This document shows, piece by piece, positions 1 to 7,202 of a stretch of DNA of 22,615 nt. A model generated the notes under the pieces. The model was not told the DNA's origin and ran no database searches. It worked only from the letters and a program-made list of their open reading frames with translations. Within the stretch, counting starts at the first letter, position 1; each line of letters begins with the position of its first letter. Location: the NCBI GenBank assembly GCA_002726335.1, contig PBSR01000026.1:1-22615 (forward strand), given 5' to 3'. A program made the translations under genes and the position numbers. Source of the DNA: Gemmatimonadaceae bacterium. Its GTDB lineage: Bacteria; Latescibacterota; UBA2968; UBA8231.

Positions 1-191
1 CCCTGCCGGTGCGTGCCCCGGAAGTCTACGAACCGGAAACCGGCCTCAACGACACGGGGTTGAACAACATCGACATCGACAAGGAAATGACCGATCTGGC
101 GGAGAACCACCTGCACTTCAACGTCGGCGCGCGCCTGCTGTCCGGCGGCTTCGACGGACTGCGCAAAGCCATCACCGGTCGCTCAGGCTGA
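1..191 (+). CDS. flgB: Flagellar basal-body rod protein FlgB, C-terminal part (cut by window edge)
   Basis: Only the last ~62 codons are present; the reading frame is open to the left edge (codons start at base 3). FlgB forms the proximal rod of the flagellar basal body. The visible part has the usual FlgB ending: a conserved NNIDIDKEM segment (the rod-family signature), then a helix with FNVGARLLSGGFDGLRKAI and a short hydrophilic tail. The stop is at 189-191, and flgC follows after 48 bp in the same orientation, which is the near-universal flgB-flgC order. The call rests on this C-terminal motif plus the neighbour. Confidence 0.9.
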   Translation, partial: LPVRAPEVYEPETGLNDTGLNNIDIDKEMTDLAENHLHFNVGARLLSGGFDGLRKAITGRSG

Positions 192-239
192 CGGCCGCCA
201 GACTCCAACCATCCAGTAACCGACAACCGGGACATCATC

Positions 240-731
240 ATGCAGATCTTCGACACGCTCGACATCAGCGCTACAGGCCTGAGTGCCCAACGGCGCAAGA
301 TGACGGCCATCGCCAGCAACATCGCCAACGTCGACACCACACGGACGGATGAGGGGGGGCCGTACAAGCGCCGCCGTATGGTCATGCTGGAGGCACCGAA
401 GCTGACCAAGTTCTCCACCATGCTGGAGCAGAAGAAGAGTCGTCTCCTGCGAACCGATGGCAATCACATGCTCGAAGGCGAGCCTCGCCCGGACGAGATC
501 TTCACCGGCTCGGGCGTCATGACCCAGGAGGTCCGCGAAGAGCCCATCAAGCCGCGCATGGTCCTCGACCCCAATCATCCGGATGCACGCGAGGACGGCT
601 ACGTCGTCTATCCCGATGTCAACGTGGTCACCGAGATGGTCGACATGATCGCCTCCTCCCGTGCCTACGAAGCCAACGCCACGGTCCTGTCCGCCGCCAA
701 GGACATGATCAACCGGTCCCTCGACATCTAG
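240..731 (+). CDS. flgC: Flagellar basal-body rod protein FlgC
   Basis: A 163-aa proximal rod protein of the flagellum, exported through the flagellar type III apparatus. The N-terminus has the rod/hook family signature (LDISATGLSAQRRKM then IASNIANVDTT, residues ~7-34), and the C-terminus has VNVVTEMVDMIASSRAYEAN followed by the terminal helix (residues ~128-163). Both ends form the coiled coil that packs the rod. It is slightly longer than typical FlgC (about 135-150 aa), the extra length lying in the middle (residues ~55-105). The ATG at 240 fits the conserved N-terminus exactly. It is the second gene of a flgB-flgC operon. fliE, the usual next gene, is not found here; a different small gene starts 15 bp downstream. 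Confidence 0.96.
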   Translation: MQIFDTLDISATGLSAQRRKMTAIASNIANVDTTRTDEGGPYKRRRMVMLEAPKLTKFSTMLEQKKSRLLRTDGNHMLEGEPRPDEIFTGSGVMTQEVREEPIKPRMVLDPNHPDAREDGYVVYPDVNVVTEMVDMIASSRAYEANATVLSAAKDMINRSLDI

Positions 732-746
732 CGCATCGACCAAATC

Positions 747-1094
747 ATGAATGTCCGCGCCGCACAACCACCCCGGATTCCCGCACAGGGGTCCACACGT
801 CCGGGTTTCGACGTCACCGTGGCTGACGATGGGGTGCAACAGCACTCGCAGGCGGCGCCGAAGATGGTGACCCCGCCGAAGGTGGCAGCCGCCACGTCGG
901 TCCGTACCGTCGAGCCCACATCGACACCGGAACTGTCAGCCACCCTGTCAATCGAGGAGAAGGGCGCCCTGGCCGAACGTTTCTCGACGCTGCCGGAACA
1001 GGGGTTGACCGGCTCTGGCGTCTACGATCCCCGGGGCCGGACACCGACACTACCTGCCGCCCAACACGGGCGCCTGCTGGATATCACAGGTTGA
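747..1094 (+). CDS. Small hypothetical protein in flagellar cluster
   Basis: A 115-aa protein of unknown function. Residues 1-70 are Pro/Thr/Ala/Val-rich and look disordered. Residues ~68-82 hold a short acidic helix (IEEKGALAERF), followed by GVYDPRGR and a C-terminal tail ending GRLLDITG. I see no signal peptide and no membrane helix. It is not FliE: the Leu/Met-rich helical C-terminus of that family is absent, although the gene sits where fliE usually lies. Its stop codon overlaps a TTG/ATG start region of the next gene (1091-1102), suggesting translational coupling to the transglycosylase. A role as an accessory rod or rod-cap factor is inference from position only. Confidence 0.7.
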   Translation: MNVRAAQPPRIPAQGSTRPGFDVTVADDGVQQHSQAAPKMVTPPKVAAATSVRTVEPTSTPELSATLSIEEKGALAERFSTLPEQGLTGSGVYDPRGRTPTLPAAQHGRLLDITG

Positions 1095-1099
1095 GCGCG

Positions 1100-1578
1100 A
1101 TGCTGACTCCGAGACCGTCCACCTCCACCTGTCGTCGGCTTCTGCGACCGGCCGTGTTGCTCGCCGGACTGCTGGCCTCCGAGGGCTTCGCCGCCTCGAC
1201 CGAAGAACAGACACTGACCGCCATCGCCCGCCGCTCCTTTGGTGCAACCGAGGCCCTGGACATCGCCCGGCGGAGCCTCGGCGAATCGGGACGCAAACCC
1301 GTCGCCACCACACGTCGACGGATCGCACTGCAGCCATCGCCGGGCAGGACGCGGCGCCCGCCCCTCGACGCGGCCCGTCTCGAGCGCACGGCGCGTTACC
1401 GCGAGCTGATCGAGCACCACAGCCGTCTCAATCATGTCGATGCAGCTCTCGTGCAGGCCATCGTCTACACCGAGTCGGGCGGCAATGCCATGGCCGTGTC
1501 GTCGGCAGGTGCCCGCGGGCTCATGCAGTTGATGCCGGCCACGGCCGACGATCTGGGTGTGACCGATCCGCTCAACCG
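1100..1578 (+). pseudogene. Lytic transglycosylase (SLT family), 3' end missing
   Basis: This is the N-terminal part of a secreted soluble-lytic-transglycosylase, the kind that opens peptidoglycan for rod assembly. From TTG at 1091 (ATG at 1100 is the likelier start) come an Arg-rich n-region and a hydrophobic signal segment (LRPAVLLAGLLASEGFA), a linker, and an SLT catalytic domain from about residue 105. The domain has VQAIVYTESGGNAMAVS with catalytic Glu128 (counted from 1091) and GARGLMQLMPATADDLGVTDP. Family members continue with a second half (NxxxGxxYL motifs). Here the similarity stops after DPLN near base 1576. The frame then runs on to a stop at 2003-2005 through sequence that is antisense-quality and overlaps flhG and fliA, so the 304-aa ORF is not a natural protein. 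The lesion is either a deletion or an assembly join with flhG. Confidence 0.8.
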
Positions 1579-1833
1579 ATTGACAATCTGGGCTATATTC
1601 CTTTCAATCGAGTTGTGCGTACAGCTGCCAAGGACCAGACTCCCTTCGTCCTGTCCTTTCCGTCTTCCCCGGCGGCGGCTGTCGTGCGTATCGCCAACCG
1701 GCTCGCCGAGAAACAGACTCTCCCTGCGTCACAGACAGTGGGGGCTTTTCTCCACCGGGTCCTGCGTCGTTTCGAGCACCCATCGTCACGCATCCGCCGC
1801 AAGCCACTCCAGGAGGTCTGGGCAACCCCATGA
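1579..1833 (+). pseudogene. flhG: FlhG (MinD-like flagellar number regulator), C-terminal remnant
   Basis: In the frame +1 relative to the transglycosylase, bases 1579-1833 read IDNLGYIPFNRVVRTAA, then QTPFVLSFPSSPAAAVVRIANRLAE and a ~30-aa tail. This is the characteristic C-terminus of MinD/FlhG P-loop ATPases (LGxIPxDxxVxxAxxxxxPFVLxxPxSPAAxAIRxLA). FlhG sets flagellar number and position together with FlhF. The N-terminal ~200 residues, including the Walker A lysine motif, are missing, and no start codon belongs to the fragment. Its TGA (1831-1833) overlaps the fliA ATG at 1830 (ATGA), the tight flhG-fliA junction common in flagellar operons, so the 3' boundary looks native while the 5' boundary is artificial or rearranged. 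Confidence 0.8.
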
Positions 1834-2618
1834 GCGCCAAGAACACTCCTGCTCAGCGCGCCAGTCGGCAATACGAGAAACAGTCGACGGGGTCTACCGG
1901 TCCCGGCAAGGGCGAGAAAGGCCCGCTGGAGGACTATCTCCCGCTGGTCAAGTACATCGCCGGCAGACTCGCCATCGGGTTGCCACGATCGGTGGAGATG
2001 GATGACCTCATCAACGCCGGAGTTGTGGGCCTCATCGAAGCCTATCACAACTTCGATTCGGACAAGAACGTCAAGTTCGAGACCTATGCCTCCCTGCGCG
2101 TGCGTGGTTCCATCCTCGACGAGTTGCGTGGCATGGACTGGGTTCCCCGATCCACGCGAGCGCGCTCGCGTGAGATCGAACGGACCATCTCCAGACTCGA
2201 GAGCGAGCTGGGCCGGAGTCCCACGGAGGTGGAACTGGCCGCCGGTCTCGGCGTCGAGTTGAAAGAGTACTACAGCATGATCGACGACGTCAGTTCCACG
2301 TCTCTGTTGTCGTTGGACGATGTGACCCACGGCGACGATGATGACAAACCCGTACCACTGGTGGACACCCTCAAGTCCCAGGAGAGTTCGACGGCCCTGA
2401 CGCGACTCGAGGCCGAAGAACTGCGCAACCTGCTGGCCGACTCCCTGGGGCAGCTCACCGAACAGGAGCGACTCGTCGTCGCGCTCTACTACTATGAAGA
2501 ACTGACGTTGAAGGAAATCGGTCAGGTCCTCGAGCTGTCGGAGTCACGCGTGTCACAACTGCACACCAAGGCCGTCCTCAGCCTGCGTGTAAAGCTGCGC
2601 AAGCGGTTCATGGCGTAG
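1830..2618 (+). CDS. fliA: RNA polymerase sigma factor for flagellar operon (sigma-28, FliA/SigD)
   Basis: A 262-aa sigma-70 family factor directing transcription of late flagellar genes such as flagellin. Region 2 (residues ~30-105) has LPLVKYIAGRLAIGLP, DDLINAGVVGLIEAYHNFD, then VKFETYASLRVRGSILDELR and a MDWVPRS segment, all hallmarks of the FliA branch. Region 3 (~110-160) includes the GRSPTEVELAAGLG helix. Region 4 (~205-257) has the LTEQERLVVALYYYEELTLKEIGQVL helix-turn-helix followed by SESRVSQLHTKAV. Length is normal for FliA (about 240-265). The start is fixed by the ATGA overlap with the flhG remnant. The anti-sigma factor FlgM is not visible here; the flagellin gene at the other end of the window is a likely target. 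Confidence 0.97.
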   Translation: MSAKNTPAQRASRQYEKQSTGSTGPGKGEKGPLEDYLPLVKYIAGRLAIGLPRSVEMDDLINAGVVGLIEAYHNFDSDKNVKFETYASLRVRGSILDELRGMDWVPRSTRARSREIERTISRLESELGRSPTEVELAAGLGVELKEYYSMIDDVSSTSLLSLDDVTHGDDDDKPVPLVDTLKSQESSTALTRLEAEELRNLLADSLGQLTEQERLVVALYYYEELTLKEIGQVLELSESRVSQLHTKAVLSLRVKLRKRFMA

Positions 2619-2649
2619 CCGACAACTCCATAGACACCGGACGCCAGGC

Positions 2650-5097
2650 TTGGACGAGCAGAAGCGACAGCGGCTGAAGCGTATCACCCAGAGCATCATC
2701 GGCCTGCCGACGTTGCCCACGGTGATCACCGAACTCATCAGCCTGATCGACAACCCGAAGACCAACGCGCGAAAAGTAGCGCAGCTGATCTCCACGGATC
2801 AGGCGTTGACGGCCAAGATCCTCAAGCTGGCCAACTCGGCCTTCTACGGGTTCCCGCGTGAGATCGCTACCGTCGATCTTGCCGTCGTCGTGCTGGGCTT
2901 CGAAACGGTGAAGAATCTGGGATTGAGCGTCTCTGTCCTCGAGCGCTTCTCCGGCACCGATGGTGGCGTCGACGAGTTCGACCGCCAGAAATTCTGGGAA
3001 CACTCCATCGCCTGTGGCGTGTCGGCGCGTCTGCTGGCAGGAAAACTGCGCTACCGTATGCCCGGCGAAGCCTTCGCTGCCGGCATCCTGCACGACATCG
3101 GTCGACTGATTCTCAGCCAGTACTTCCCAGCAGAATTCTCCGAGGTCCTGCAGCTGATGCGCACAGAGGATCTCTACATCGGCCACGCCGAGGAAGAGGT
3201 CCTTGGCGTAACTCACGCCGAAGTCGGCAGCTGGCTGGCCGAGCGCTGGAATCTGCCCGATCAGCTGGAGAAGACCATCGCCATGCATCACGCGCCGGGA
3301 CGCGTCGTCGGCACAGCCGAATTGCCCTCTCTCATCCACCTGGCCGACTTCCTCTGCCGCCGCGAGAAGATCGGCGACGGCGGCGGCGACAAGCTGCCCC
3401 ATCTGGACCCTGCGGCCCTGCGTGTCTTCGGTATCCATGAGGAGCCTGTGGCGGCGCTGAAGCGGATCTTCGGCTACGGGGAAGAACTGCAGGTGGAGAT
3501 GGCAAAGCGGAGGCTTTCACCAGCATCACCCGTGGTGGTGACGACGACAGCGAAGCCGAGCAGGAGGCTGCGTGACTCCAGTCACCGGCTGAATCTGAAC
3601 TCTCTCGTGTCAACCACTCCCGAGCCAGGACCGGCAGATCCCCGGACAGAGACGCCGTCGGGATCCAACCGGGCGCGCGAGCTGCTGCATACCATCGCCG
3701 ACGTCAATGCGGACGTCGCCTGGGAGCTGGGTCTGCACCTCGATTCGCTGACCGAATCAGAAAAGGAACTGCAGGTCCGCGTCGGCGCCCTGGAAGAGAC
3801 CAATCGGCTCCTACAGGAACGCCTCACCAGCGGCCAGAGCGAGTACGCCCAGTTGCGGGCGTCGATGGACGAGCTGCTCAACCTGCATGACCTGTCCGAA
3901 GCCATCAGTACCAGCTTCGATGTCGAGGACATCCTCGATCAGCTGATCAGCCTGTCCGGCAGGGTCGTAGCCTACGAAGGGGCTGGTGTTTTCTCTCTGG
4001 TAGATGAGGACGCCCGCCTGGAGGCGATTTCTCTGCGGGGCGAGGGCGAGTTGTTGCAGGCGCGCGTGCGGACGCAATGGGAAGACGGTATCGTCGACTG
4101 GGTCCTGCGCGAGGGACGCCCCATCGTCATCGACGACCTGGAGAGTTCCGACGGCCACACCTTTGTCTTCGTGCCCATGCGCGTACGGGGCAAGCGGATT
4201 GGTCTGTACGCACTGCATTGCAGCAGACCTAAGGATGACTTCACGCAGAGTGAGATCGAGATGCTTGCCGTGCTGGCAAATCAGGCGGCGGCGGCTATGG
4301 AAAACTCCAGACTCTACACCGATGTCGAGGCCGCGCACCAACGGCTCAAGCAGCAACAGCGCCAGCTGTTGCTGTCAGCCAAGCAGGCTGCCATCGGTGA
4401 GTTGTCAGGGGGTGTCGCCCATGAGGTCAACAACCCCCTGCAGATCATTCTCAGCCGTGTGCAACTGATGCTGGTGCAACAGGCCCGTATCGAGGCGGAC
4501 AACCCGAAGCTGGTGGATGGTCTGGAACTGATCGAGAGCAACGTCAAGCGCATCTCGCGCATCATTCGCGCTCTGCTCGGCTTTGCCAGTCACAACACGA
4601 TCGAAGCGGAAGGTCAGCCATTTGGTATCGCCGGCGCCATCCAGCAGGCCTGTGCGCTGACGAAACACCAACTCGACCAGAAGATGATCGGCAGCCAGGT
4701 GCAGGTGGAGGCTGATCTACCCGATCTGTTCGGCAATGTGGGCGAGATCGAGCAGGTCTTCATCAACCTGCTACTCAACGCCGAGAACGCCATGACCGGG
4801 GGCGGCCATCTGGCCATCGACGCCCGCCGACAGGACGACTGGCTCGAGATCCGCTTCCAGGACAACGGCCCAGGAATTCCCGCCGACCATATCGAACGGA
4901 TCTTCGAACCCTTCTTCACGACTCGTGCTGACAGCGGCGGCACCGGACTCGGTCTGGCCGTCAGTTATCGCATCATCGAAAACCACGGCGGTACGATCAC
5001 GGTGGAAAGCGAGCCCGGAAACGGCGCCTGCTTCATCATACGTCTACCCATACCCGATTCCGTCGCCGCCTCCGACCCAAACCTGAGTGAGCCATGA
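2650..5097 (+). CDS. HDOD-GAF sensor histidine kinase
   Basis: An 815-aa soluble signalling protein, read from a TTG start (no ATG lies nearer the conserved domain). Residues ~12-210 form an HDOD domain (GLPTLPTVITEL, DQALTAKILKLANSAFYG, GILHDIGRLIL with His148-Asp149). A Pro/Thr-rich linker follows (~275-335), then a coiled coil (~355-400). A GAF domain spans ~405-560 (ISTSFDVEDILDQLI through LAVLANQAAAAMENSRLY). A HisKA dimerisation domain follows, with phospho-acceptor His591 in GGVAHEVNNPLQ. Last comes a HATPase domain (~690-810) with N box (FINLLLNAENAM), G1 (DNGPGIP), F box (FEPFFTT) and G2 (GGTGLGLAVSY). It has no transmembrane helix, so it probably senses cytosolic signals. It follows fliA by 31 bp and overlaps the next gene by ATGA. 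Its response regulator is not in this window. Confidence 0.93.
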   Translation: MDEQKRQRLKRITQSIIGLPTLPTVITELISLIDNPKTNARKVAQLISTDQALTAKILKLANSAFYGFPREIATVDLAVVVLGFETVKNLGLSVSVLERFSGTDGGVDEFDRQKFWEHSIACGVSARLLAGKLRYRMPGEAFAAGILHDIGRLILSQYFPAEFSEVLQLMRTEDLYIGHAEEEVLGVTHAEVGSWLAERWNLPDQLEKTIAMHHAPGRVVGTAELPSLIHLADFLCRREKIGDGGGDKLPHLDPAALRVFGIHEEPVAALKRIFGYGEELQVEMAKRRLSPASPVVVTTTAKPSRRLRDSSHRLNLNSLVSTTPEPGPADPRTETPSGSNRARELLHTIADVNADVAWELGLHLDSLTESEKELQVRVGALEETNRLLQERLTSGQSEYAQLRASMDELLNLHDLSEAISTSFDVEDILDQLISLSGRVVAYEGAGVFSLVDEDARLEAISLRGEGELLQARVRTQWEDGIVDWVLREGRPIVIDDLESSDGHTFVFVPMRVRGKRIGLYALHCSRPKDDFTQSEIEMLAVLANQAAAAMENSRLYTDVEAAHQRLKQQQRQLLLSAKQAAIGELSGGVAHEVNNPLQIILSRVQLMLVQQARIEADNPKLVDGLELIESNVKRISRIIRALLGFASHNTIEAEGQPFGIAGAIQQACALTKHQLDQKMIGSQVQVEADLPDLFGNVGEIEQVFINLLLNAENAMTGGGHLAIDARRQDDWLEIRFQDNGPGIPADHIERIFEPFFTTRADSGGTGLGLAVSYRIIENHGGTITVESEPGNGACFIIRLPIPDSVAASDPNLSEP

Positions 5098-5708
5098 GCC
5101 CGACCACAGACTCATCCCTGCAGTTGATCTTCGTCGATGTGCTGTTCCTGTGTCTTGCCGGAGGGCTGGCTCTCTGGTTCCGGTCCTGGTTACAGGAGCA
5201 GCAACGGGCGATGGACCGTCGGCTAGAAGCCCTCGAGGAACAACAGCAGGTTCTTACGCGGGTTACCGAACGCCTGACAAGCGCCTGCCGCGGTCTCGAG
5301 CGACCGTCCGCGGCCGTGGATGCCATCGCCAGGTCTGGCACAAGGACCGATCGTGTCGCCGCACCGGCGCCTCCTGTGGAGGCACCGATGGCTGTCGCTG
5401 ATCGTCAGGTGCAGACGCCGCGGGTCACAGCGGTGGGCGGACCGAAGCACGTGGCCATCGATACGCCGGACGCAACCGGTCCGCGCGCCGCCTCCGGTGC
5501 GCCAGCGGGTCGTCAGCGAGTCGATACGCCGGCCGCCAAAGCGGATCGTCAATGGGAGGAACTGACCGACCGCAGCCGGGAGGCCTATCGTCGCGCCCGG
5601 GACCTGCTCGAGCAGGGCGTGCCGCCCAACGACATCGCCCGCCAGGTGGGACTGGGAGTCGCAGAGGTCAACGTTCTGAAGCGGATGCGGGACGCTGGTC
5701 GGCGCTGA
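5094..5708 (+). CDS. Membrane-anchored DUF2802-like protein with C-terminal HTH-like helix pair
   Basis: A 204-aa protein starting on an ATGA overlap with the kinase gene. Residues ~9-30 form one transmembrane helix (LIFVDVLFLCLAGGLALWF). A basic/acidic coiled coil follows (~33-70, QEQQRAMDRRLEALEEQQQV), then an Ala/Pro/Val-rich disordered linker (~75-150). The C-terminus (~158-204) has the form REAYRRARDLLEQGVPPNDIARQ followed by VGLGVAEVNVLKRM. This resembles DUF2802/DUF6115 proteins, small membrane proteins often encoded next to fliA or chemotaxis genes and of no known function. The topology suggests the HTH-like end faces the cytoplasm. The stop codon lies inside the first partial copy of the downstream repeat. 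Confidence 0.75.
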   Translation: MSPTTDSSLQLIFVDVLFLCLAGGLALWFRSWLQEQQRAMDRRLEALEEQQQVLTRVTERLTSACRGLERPSAAVDAIARSGTRTDRVAAPAPPVEAPMAVADRQVQTPRVTAVGGPKHVAIDTPDATGPRAASGAPAGRQRVDTPAAKADRQWEELTDRSREAYRRARDLLEQGVPPNDIARQVGLGVAEVNVLKRMRDAGRR

Positions 5709-5970
5709 CGGTTAAGCATACCTGATCGCGGGTCGGCGCTGACGGTTAACCACACCCGATCGCGTACCAACGCCGACCGATACGGCATCGCTGCGCGATG
5801 CCTGCGGCAGAGTGGGGACGCTGACGGTTAACCACACCCAATCGCGTACCAACGCGGACCGATACGGCATCGCTGCGCGATGCCTGCGGCAGAGTGGGGA
5901 CGCTGACGCTTAAACCATACCTGATCGCGTACCAACGCCGACCCATTCGGCATTGCTGCGCGATGCCTGC
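5697..5970 (+). repeat. 82-bp tandem intergenic repeat array with hairpins
   Basis: Three tandem units with an exact period of 82 bp start at 5738, 5820 and 5902. The first two differ at only two positions (5758/5840 and 5774/5856); the third is more diverged, has a 1-bp insertion, and decays after about 5970. A 34-bp partial unit precedes them: 5697-5730 is nearly identical to 5731-5764. Each unit contains a 7-bp inverted repeat with a 3-nt loop (gcatcgc tgc gcgatgc, 5785-5801 in unit 1). Unit 1 also shows an 8-bp inverted pair, ggtcggcg (5731-5738) and cgccgacc (5771-5778). The array fills most of the space between the DUF2802-like gene and the converging hisC. The period is not a multiple of three, so it is not coding. 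It may be a genome-wide interspersed element or act in transcript termination. Confidence 0.9.
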
Positions 5971-6040
5971 GCCTGGCCTGGTGCTGCCCCTGTCCTTCGC
6001 ACGCCAGCGGTCCAGCGTGCCCCCACGCATTCGAGCCCTT

Positions 6041-7096
6041 CTACACCAACCTCTTCAACACCTTCAGCAGAAGATCCATGTCATCGTCCGTGCCGATTGA
6101 GATTCTCAGGCAGTCGGCGAGTCTGGGATTGTCGGGGAAGTAGCGGACCAGGATGCCCTGGTCGCGCAGGTTGGCGTGAAGCCGGCAGGCGTCTGCGCCG
6201 GTCGGTACGCGGCAGAGAATGAAGTTGGCTGCCGAATCCCAGACGTGGAATCCGAGGTCACGCATCCGGGTGGTCAGACGGCCGCGGGTGGCGATGATGC
6301 GCTCTGCATTGGACTGCATCCAGCCGATGTCGTCGAGGGCGGCCTCGGCGGCGATCTGGCTCAGGCTGTTGACGTTGTAGTGCTCCTTCACTTTCCAGAG
6401 GCCAGCCGCGACTTCCGGTGCGGCGACGCAGTACCCGATGCGCATGCCGGCCAGGGAAAAGGACTTCGACAGTGTGCGCATGACGATGACGTTGTCGCGG
6501 CGACGCACCAGGTCGAGGGCCCCCTCCTGGCAGAAGTCGACGTAGGCTTCGTCGATGACGAGAATGCCATCCAGATCTGCCGCCAGGTCGTCAAGGTCAG
6601 TGCTGGACACAGCCGTACCGGTTGGTGAATTTGGGTTCGGCACGAAGGTGACGGCGGCGTTCGTGCCCGACAGAGCAGGGGGCAGGCGATAGTCATCGCC
6701 GAATTCGACTGGTACCGCCTGTGCCGCCTGCAGGTCGATGAGCTTGGCGTAGTATGGATAACTCGGTGTTGCATAGGCGACGGTGTCGCCGGGACCAGCG
6801 AAACAGCGCAACGCCACGTTGAGTAGCTCGTCGGAGCCGTTGCCGATGACAAACTGCTCAGCCGGGAAGGCGAACAATGCTGCCAGGCGCTGGCGGATTC
6901 CGTTGGCACCGGCATCCGGGTACCGCCGCAGACCGTTGTCGACGGCGGCCCGCAGGCGTGCCAGCACCAGGGGGGAGGGGGCGTAGGGATTCTCGTTCGT
7001 GTTGAGCTTGATGACGTGGCTGTCGCGCGGCTGCTCCCCCGGCAGATAGCCCGCCATGCTGGCTATGTGGGGCAGGAAGGCAGATGTGTCGGCCAT
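6041..7096 (-). CDS. hisC: Histidinol-phosphate aminotransferase HisC
   Basis: A PLP enzyme of fold type I that converts imidazole-acetol phosphate and glutamate to histidinol phosphate in histidine synthesis (EC 2.6.1.9). With ATG at 7096 it is 351 aa, the usual length, and begins MADTSAFLPHIASMAGYLPGE like typical HisC proteins. An in-frame ATG at 7150 would add 18 poorly conserved residues. Visible motifs include IKLNTNENPY, GNGSDELL, FVPNPNSPTGT (substrate and PLP site), IDEAYVDF with the PLP-contacting Asp182 and Tyr185, TLSKSFSLAGMRIGY with Schiff-base Lys211, and the C-terminal RISIGT arginine motif. It stands alone with no other his genes nearby. It converges on the repeat array and is divergent from the 90-aa gene at 7203. 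Confidence 0.95.
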   Translation of the reverse strand: MADTSAFLPHIASMAGYLPGEQPRDSHVIKLNTNENPYAPSPLVLARLRAAVDNGLRRYPDAGANGIRQRLAALFAFPAEQFVIGNGSDELLNVALRCFAGPGDTVAYATPSYPYYAKLIDLQAAQAVPVEFGDDYRLPPALSGTNAAVTFVPNPNSPTGTAVSSTDLDDLAADLDGILVIDEAYVDFCQEGALDLVRRRDNVIVMRTLSKSFSLAGMRIGYCVAAPEVAAGLWKVKEHYNVNSLSQIAAEAALDDIGWMQSNAERIIATRGRLTTRMRDLGFHVWDSAANFILCRVPTGADACRLHANLRDQGILVRYFPDNPRLADCLRISIGTDDDMDLLLKVLKRLV

Positions 7097-7190
7097 GGGT
7101 GCGGTTCCATCCTCGCATCGGAGTCGGTGCGGTGCCGGAGGATCGAACATACCTGGACGGCTCGATCGATGTCAACGAGCACGAGCGGAC

Positions 7191-7198
7191 GGAGGAGG
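7191..7198 (+). promoter_or_regulatory. Strong Shine-Dalgarno sequence that fixes a GTG start
   Basis: The purine run ggaggagg ends 4 nt before the GTG at 7203, with its first GGAGG 7 nt away. It is the reason for choosing 7203 over the upstream in-frame starts (for example 7056), whose sequence overlaps the hisC 5' end. Confidence 0.7.
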
Positions 7199-7202
7199 CA
7201 CA

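Noticed and set aside
1580..1599. TTGACA and TATATT as a promoter for fliA
   Set aside because: The two boxes are only 8 bp apart (TTGACA 1580-1585, TATATT 1594-1599), far from the 16-18 bp needed, and they lie inside the flhG coding remnant.
1091..2005. The 304-aa ORF as a single transglycosylase
   Set aside because: Only the part to about base 1576 matches the SLT family. The rest is a shifted reading of flhG and fliA and has an Arg/Ser/His-rich out-of-frame composition.
5697..5970. CRISPR array
   Set aside because: Units are 82 bp, directly abutting, with no unique spacers and no cas genes nearby.
5746..6030. 94-aa minus-strand ORF across the repeats
   Set aside because: It is a translation of the 82-bp tandem repeats; the period is not a multiple of three and the peptide is Arg/Gly/Ser/Val-rich filler.
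7097..7150. 18-residue N-terminal extension of HisC
   Set aside because: HisC proteins normally begin a few residues before the LPHIxxMAGY segment; the extension MFDPPAPHRL is unlike the family. It cannot be excluded.
7056..7202. Longer N-terminus for the 90-aa protein
   Set aside because: The upstream part is antisense to the hisC 5' end and has no ribosome binding site, while the GTG at 7203 has a strong one.
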